The position numbers and the translations under genes are program-made. Under the pieces are notes generated by a model. That model was not told the origin of the DNA. It saw only the letters and a program-made list of their open reading frames with translations, and did not search any database. From contig NZ_JASGIV010000001.1 in NCBI RefSeq assembly GCF_047654805.1, forward strand, positions 3,534,001-3,598,000: DNA of 64,000 nt, given 5' to 3'. The stretch's first letter is position 1. Every line of letters begins with the position of its first letter. The DNA comes from Pelomonas sp047654805. Lineage in GTDB: Bacteria > Pseudomonadota > Gammaproteobacteria > Burkholderiales > Burkholderiaceae_C. Shown here piece after piece: positions 60,111-64,000 of this stretch.

Positions 60111-62123
60111 ATGAGCCTTGCCGACGTGCGCTCGGCGCTGAATGCCGAGCTATCGGCCACGCCCGAGTACTACGACTTCAAGGTGCTTCAGACCGAGCGC
60201 GACGGTCCGCTGTGGCGCGTCACTCTGGAGTCCGGCTATGTGTTCGCCGAAGGCCAGCAGCCTGGCACGGCGTCGGCACAGGCGCTTCTTGACGACAGCC
60301 TGGACGGTGCTTCTGCCTGGTGGGGCGCGCCGGCAAAGGGCGGCGCCAGCGTGCTGGCCGTACTTGCGGAGGAAGACCAGTTGGTGCTGCAGAACGCGAG
60401 CAGCCCGCCGCCGCCAGCCGGACACCTGATTCGCCTGTACCCGACCCGCTTCCTGAACGCCGTCGCCGACGCTTGGTGGGACACGCCCTGGGCCGAGCAG
60501 GCGCTGGCCTGCCTGCCCGACCTCCCCGCTCCTCGGCCGCTGAGCGGCGGCACAGCGCTGACGGGCGAGCCCTTCCGCTGGCTGCGCCCGGCACAGCGCG
60601 CGGCACTGGCCCTGACGGGCTTCAGCAGCGCCTTCCTGTGGGGGCCACCGGGCACCGGCAAGACGACGACGCTGGGGGTTCTGCTCGCCGAGTACCTTGA
60701 CCGCCATCCCCACGCCCGCGTGCTGCTGCTGTCCACCACCAACCACGCTGTGGATCTGGCCACACTGGCCGTCGACAAGGCGCTGCACAAGGGCCGACGC
60801 GGGCATTGCCGGGCGCAGGTGCAGCGGCTGGGCACCCGCTTCGACGCGGCCGCCTACGAGGGCCGCGAGCACCTGCTGCCCTCGCAGGACCGAGACCTCA
60901 TCACACGCCTGGCACGCACCGAGGCCGCTCGACCATCGACTCGGGATGCCACCGCGCTAAAGGCCTGGGCCGACCGCGTCGCGGCCTTGCGCGACGAGCT
61001 GCGCAGCGCCTCGCTGAAGGTGCTGCGGCGCTGCCGTCTGGCCAGCATGACGACTACACGCGCCGCCTTCACGTTGAGGACGCTGCGCGAGCTGGTTCCA
61101 GACAGCGAGCCGCCCTTCGACCTGCTGGTGTTCGACGAGGCCAGCCAGGTCAGCCTCGCTCATGCCCTGGCACTGATGCCGCTGGGCCGCGCCCGGCTGT
61201 TCGCGGGCGACCCGCAGCAGCTATCGCCAGTGGTTCGCAGCGACGACCGGCTTGCGCACCGCTGGCTTGGCCGCTCGGCGTTCGCCGAAATGCCGCGCGC
61301 CGGTGCGTCTGTGGCGCTACTGGACGAGCAGTCGCGCATGGCAGCGCCCATAGGCGACCTCGTCAGCCAGCTGTTCTACGACGGTGCGCTGCGCGTTGCT
61401 GCCGATGCGCGTGCATCGGCCGACTGGCAGGCCGCCCGGCACCGTGCGCTGCGCGACATTGGGCCGGATACGCAGGTGCATGTGCACCGGGTTGCACGGG
61501 ACGGTGGCTGGTCTGCGCATGAGCGTGGGCCGGTGCGGCGCGAGTCGGCCGAAGCCATTGCGTCGCTGGTCGCCGACGCCCTGGACAGCGGCGACTGGCG
61601 ACCCGATGAGCTGATCGTGCTGACGCCGTTTCGCGCGCAGCGGGCACTGATACGCCAATGCCTGCGCGCCCGCGGCGTGCCGGATGCGCTGCGCGTCAGC
61701 ACCGTGCACCGCGCCCAGGGCAGCGAGGCGCCCGCTGTGCTGTTCGACCCGGCAGACGGCGCACAGCCCTTCTTGCAAGGCGAGGAGGCGCAGCACCTGC
61801 TCAACGTGGCACTGAGTCGCGCGCAGGCCAAGCTGATACTGTTCGTGTCGCCAGCGGATGCCACGGGAGCGCTGCTGGCACCACTGATGCGCAAGCTGCG
61901 GCTCGCGGCAGACGGGCGGGCCGCGCAGCCGCTGCTGGAGCTGGCGCGCCACCCTGACTTCCCCGCCAACGCCGTTGGCCGGCGCGTGACTGCGGGGCGC
62001 CACAGCGGCGAGGTATCGCGCGCGAGCCCGGACGGGCAGCAGTTCTGGCTCGTCAACGCCAGCACCGGCGCCGAGCAGCTGTTCGATACCGGGTTCTGGC
62101 AGCGCCGGGCACGCGGCGGCTGA
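60111..62123 (+). CDS. Solitary superfamily 1B (Upf1-like) helicase
   Basis: A 670-residue protein. Helicase core: Walker A GPPGTGKTTT (about 178-187), Walker B VFDEAS (D342), GDPQQLSPV (motif III), STVHRAQGSEAPAVLFD (motif V) and LNVALSRAQAKLILFVS (motif VI): the AAA_11/AAA_12 Upf1/Dna2 group. Residues 1-140 are a predicted beta-rich domain of unknown type, and the last 60 residues (ANAVGRRVTAGRHSGEVSRAS...) form a small tail. No nuclease domain is fused and no partner gene is evident. Role unknown: RNA or DNA unwinding. Confidence 0.85.
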   Translation: MSLADVRSALNAELSATPEYYDFKVLQTERDGPLWRVTLESGYVFAEGQQPGTASAQALLDDSLDGASAWWGAPAKGGASVLAVLAEEDQLVLQNASSPPPPAGHLIRLYPTRFLNAVADAWWDTPWAEQALACLPDLPAPRPLSGGTALTGEPFRWLRPAQRAALALTGFSSAFLWGPPGTGKTTTLGVLLAEYLDRHPHARVLLLSTTNHAVDLATLAVDKALHKGRRGHCRAQVQRLGTRFDAAAYEGREHLLPSQDRDLITRLARTEAARPSTRDATALKAWADRVAALRDELRSASLKVLRRCRLASMTTTRAAFTLRTLRELVPDSEPPFDLLVFDEASQVSLAHALALMPLGRARLFAGDPQQLSPVVRSDDRLAHRWLGRSAFAEMPRAGASVALLDEQSRMAAPIGDLVSQLFYDGALRVAADARASADWQAARHRALRDIGPDTQVHVHRVARDGGWSAHERGPVRRESAEAIASLVADALDSGDWRPDELIVLTPFRAQRALIRQCLRARGVPDALRVSTVHRAQGSEAPAVLFDPADGAQPFLQGEEAQHLLNVALSRAQAKLILFVSPADATGALLAPLMRKLRLAADGRAAQPLLELARHPDFPANAVGRRVTAGRHSGEVSRASPDGQQFWLVNASTGAEQLFDTGFWQRRARGG

Positions 62124-62159
62124 TCCGCCCCGACGCCACCACGCCCGGGCCGCCTCAGC

Positions 62160-62495
62160 TCACCAGGCGGTTTGCAGCCGGGCCAGCTTGCCGGTCACGT
62201 CGGTCCAGGCTGCATGGTCGGCCGGTGGGGCCTTGGATGCCGTGATGGGGAGCCAGCCTGGCGCTCGCGCAAGCTGCGCATTGAGCGCCACGAAGGGCGC
62301 TTGCTCCGGCGTCACCTCGTTGGCCCCGACGATGGCGCCCACGGGGCATTGCGGCACGCACACCGAGCAGTCGATGCATTGCTCGGGGTCGATGACGAGG
62401 AAGTTCGGGCCTTCGACAAAGCAGTCCATCGGACAGACGCTGACACAGTCTGTGTACTTGCACTTGATGCAGGGCTCGGTGACGACAAAAGGCAT
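62160..62495 (-). CDS. fdxA: 7Fe ferredoxin FdxA
   Basis: A 111-residue ferredoxin. CIKCKYTDCVSVCPMDCF and CIDCSVCVPQCPVGAI hold cysteines for one [3Fe-4S] and one [4Fe-4S] cluster, and the chain is extended C-terminally as in Azotobacter FdI-type proteins. The ATG at 62495 is the only sensible start; an open frame upstream of it in the same frame is not coding. Gap to the upstream metallo-beta-lactamase-fold gene is 59 bp. Confidence 0.92.
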   Translation of the reverse strand: MPFVVTEPCIKCKYTDCVSVCPMDCFVEGPNFLVIDPEQCIDCSVCVPQCPVGAIVGANEVTPEQAPFVALNAQLARAPGWLPITASKAPPADHAAWTDVTGKLARLQTAW

Positions 62496-62554
62496 GGAAG
62501 TTCGGCACGGCCGGCCCCGAGGGGTGCCGCGCGCGCCTGGCGGCGCATCTGGAT

Positions 62555-63334
62555 TCAGCTGGGAAGGCGGTAGTTTGCCGGGCCGAACAGATCGATGCCG
62601 CATTCCAGCTGCTCCACCCAATCGATGAACTCGCCGACCGCCGCACCCACCATGGGCGAGCCGTGCTGGGGCGCAATCATCTGGATGTCGAGCTGGCGCA
62701 CCATGGACGCCCACAGGCGCAGCACCTTGTTGCTGACCATGTAGCGACGGTGAAAGCCCTCCATGCGCGGGATGTGTGCGGCCAGCGACGTGACGGGCTG
62801 CTCCGGGTTGAGGCTTGCACCCAACGAAGCGCCAAGGTCGCCGGAGAACAGGACGCGGCTGACTGGGTCGTAGAACTGGAAGTTGCCTTCGGCGTGCAGG
62901 AAGTGCGCTGGCAACGCCCACAGTTCGAAGCGATCGGCGCCAGCGCCCAGTTGCAGGCGCTCGCCAGCGTCGGGCATGCCGATGATGCGGCCGGCCGTCT
63001 TGCCAGGCTTGCAGAAGTGTGGCGCGAAGCGCTCCCAGACGCGGGAGATGTAGACAGGAGCCTCGGTCGCCGTCATCCAGCGGTCCAGTGACGCGATGAT
63101 GTCCGGATCGGCGTGTGACGCCAGGATCGCGGCCAGCTTGTGCGGCGCAAAGAACGCCGACATGCCGAGATAGAGCTCGTTGTAGGCAATGTTGCCGCCG
63201 GGGTCCAGGATGGCCCCGGTGTCACCATTCACGAGCAGGAACTGGTTGGCCTGGACCGCCTCGCCCCCCTCCTCGCCAAGGCGGCAGAACATGACGCAGA
63301 CATGCCGCCCCTGGCGGAACAACTCGATCGACAC
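62555..63334 (-). CDS. Metallo-beta-lactamase-fold protein, diiron/ODP-like
   Basis: A 259-residue protein. FLLVNGDTGAILDPGGNIAYNELYLG and ILASHADPDIIASLDRWM fit the metal-binding strand of flavodiiron/ODP-type MBL domains (H-x-D-x-D rather than HxHxDH). PAHFLHAEGNFQFYDPVSRVLFSGDLGAS and APQHGSPM supply further ligands. No flavodoxin domain follows, so it is a free-standing ODP-like protein, possibly an oxygen or redox sensor/reductase. Located next to fdxA, a plausible electron donor. Confidence 0.8.
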   Translation of the reverse strand: MSIELFRQGRHVCVMFCRLGEEGGEAVQANQFLLVNGDTGAILDPGGNIAYNELYLGMSAFFAPHKLAAILASHADPDIIASLDRWMTATEAPVYISRVWERFAPHFCKPGKTAGRIIGMPDAGERLQLGAGADRFELWALPAHFLHAEGNFQFYDPVSRVLFSGDLGASLGASLNPEQPVTSLAAHIPRMEGFHRRYMVSNKVLRLWASMVRQLDIQMIAPQHGSPMVGAAVGEFIDWVEQLECGIDLFGPANYRLPS

Positions 63335-63434
63335 GTTGGCGGTTCCCTCTTTGGAAGAACCGGCAGGCTAGCGCCGCCACCCGTGCGGCGGCTTGTCAAT
63401 GATCAAGGCAAGGGCATTCAGCCCGCGGGATTCT

Positions 63435-63794
63435 TCAGACCGCCGCGGTGACGACGATCTCAACTTTCCACTCCGGGCGTGCCAGGCCGGCAATGACAGT
63501 GGCGCGAGGCGGTGTGTGGCCGGCGGACACCCAGGCGTCCCAGGCGGCATTCATGCCGGGGAAGTCGGCACGATCGGCCAGGAAGATCTGCGCCATCAGG
63601 ATGCGGCTCTTGTCGGTGCCGGCGCGCGCCAGCAGCTTGTCGATGGCGGCAAGTACCTGGGCCGTCTGGCCGGTGATATCCGCACCAGCATCCTCGGGCA
63701 CCTGGCCAGCGAGATAGGCCACGCCGTTGTAGACGGCCATCTCCGACAGGCGGGCACCGATATCGAAGCGTTCAACGGGGTTGGAGGTGGTCAT
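63435..63794 (-). CDS. RidA/YjgF-family protein
   Basis: A 119-residue protein. RLSEMAVYNGVAYLAGQVPED, ITGQTAQVLAAIDKLLARAGTDKSRILMAQIFLADRADFPGMN, and WVSAGHTPPRATVIAGLARPEWKVEIVVTA are the complete RidA fold. RidA proteins remove reactive enamine/imine intermediates; this subgroup (APPE...) may act otherwise. The Arg of PPRAT corresponds to the catalytic Arg of RidA. ATG overlaps the plsY stop (ATGA), so it is co-translated with plsY. Confidence 0.9.
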   Translation of the reverse strand: MTTSNPVERFDIGARLSEMAVYNGVAYLAGQVPEDAGADITGQTAQVLAAIDKLLARAGTDKSRILMAQIFLADRADFPGMNAAWDAWVSAGHTPPRATVIAGLARPEWKVEIVVTAAV

Positions 63795-64000
63795 GCTTTC
63801 TTCCGGGTCTTGATGGATTTGACAGGGGGGGCTGCTGCCTTCTGGCCCAGCCGGCTTTCGGTGCCGGCCAGCAGCTTCTTGATGTTGGCCTGGTGGCGCC
63901 ACACCAGCAGCAGGCCCATGATGATGAGGGCCAGCGCGGTGGGGCCGGCTTCCCAAATGAGCAACTGATACATCGGCGCGAAGGCGGCCGACACGATGGC
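63791..64000 (-). CDS. plsY: Glycerol-3-phosphate acyltransferase PlsY, C-terminal part
   Basis: Only the last 69 codons are inside the window. AIVSAAFAPMYQLLIWEAGPTALALIIMGLLLVWRHQANIKKLLAGTESRLG contains the last two membrane helices and the PlsY C-terminal signature RHxxNIxxLLxGTExR, followed by a basic tail. PlsY makes lysophosphatidic acid from acyl-phosphate and glycerol-3-phosphate. It continues beyond the right edge. Confidence 0.75.
   Translation of the reverse strand, partial: AIVSAAFAPMYQLLIWEAGPTALALIIMGLLLVWRHQANIKKLLAGTESRLGQKAAAPPVKSIKTRKKA

Noticed and set aside
62496..62921. In-frame upstream extension of fdxA to a 253-residue protein
   Set aside because: The extra residues are not conserved ferredoxin and overlap the metallo-beta-lactamase gene in another frame; the ATG at 62495 gives a normal FdxA.
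1..64000. tRNA, rRNA, CRISPR array, transposon or prophage signals
   Set aside because: None was recognised in the intergenic gaps by eye. A tRNAscan or Rfam search would be decisive; small RNAs could still be present.

Overview
The window is chromosomal DNA of high GC content, densely packed with genes and with strongly GC-biased third codon positions. The gene content and order point to a betaproteobacterium of the order Burkholderiales, probably a Roseateles/Pelomonas/Rubrivivax-like genus. Supporting signs are polA beside a DUF2782 gene and a type II thrB, xseB-ispA-dxs, ppk1-sixA facing ppx, a BPSS1780-family membrane protein, and a yciV-yciO-like pair. The genus is inference; the order is well supported by these neighbourhoods. 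I see no rRNA, tRNA, CRISPR array, insertion sequence or prophage. Nearly everything is core-type or common accessory metabolism.

Layout. 1-0.5 kb: the end of a toxin-antitoxin pair (Phd-like antitoxin, then a P-loop zeta-like toxin cut by the window edge). 0.5-8.8 kb: polA, then a forward run DUF2782-thrB-membrane protein, a PhoX phosphatase, a thioesterase and a methyltransferase. 8.9-19.4 kb: uvrD, a DUF481 outer membrane protein behind an unexplained terminator hairpin, a MarR-GNAT fusion, a GAF-GGDEF-EAL protein, a YchJ-type protein, truC, a chemoreceptor and a periplasmic solute-binding protein. 19.5-26.4 kb: a PPK2 kinase, a beta-propeller/MoaD-like pair, rarD, a glutaredoxin, a membrane protein of unknown function and ahpCF. 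26.5-34.6 kb: a three-gene diacetamido-uronate sugar pathway downstream of lysA, a divergent lysR, and the xseB-ispA-dxs isoprenoid operon. 34.8-38.7 kb: an orphan Rieske oxygenase, a DMT exporter, a sulfurtransferase and a universal stress protein, then the only long gene-poor gap (about 400 bp). 38.7-44.5 kb: a ZIP transporter, a dienelactone hydrolase, then ppx facing sixA-ppk1. 44.6-50.8 kb: rpfE-like gene-recJ-EAL/GGDEF-PHP phosphatase-Sua5/YciO. 50.8-56.5 kb: an AaeAB-type efflux operon under a MarR repressor with a perfect palindrome, and a tiny secreted repeat protein. 56.5-64 kb: a thioredoxin-fold protein, a second PPK2, a blaI-blaR1-like pair, a solitary Upf1-like helicase, fdxA, a metallo-beta-lactamase-fold protein, RidA and the end of plsY.

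Themes. Polyphosphate and phosphate handling is unusually dense (ppk1, ppx, two PPK2s of different class, sixA, PhoX). Two c-di-GMP proteins and a chemoreceptor suggest surface/motility control. Thiol/peroxide defence appears in ahpCF and two glutaredoxin-like proteins. The least explained elements are (1) the MoaD-like/Asp-box propeller pair, (2) the 90-residue secreted protein with tandem TonB-box-like repeats, (3) the terminator hairpin just before the DUF481 gene, and (4) the solitary Upf1-like helicase with an unrecognised N-terminal domain.
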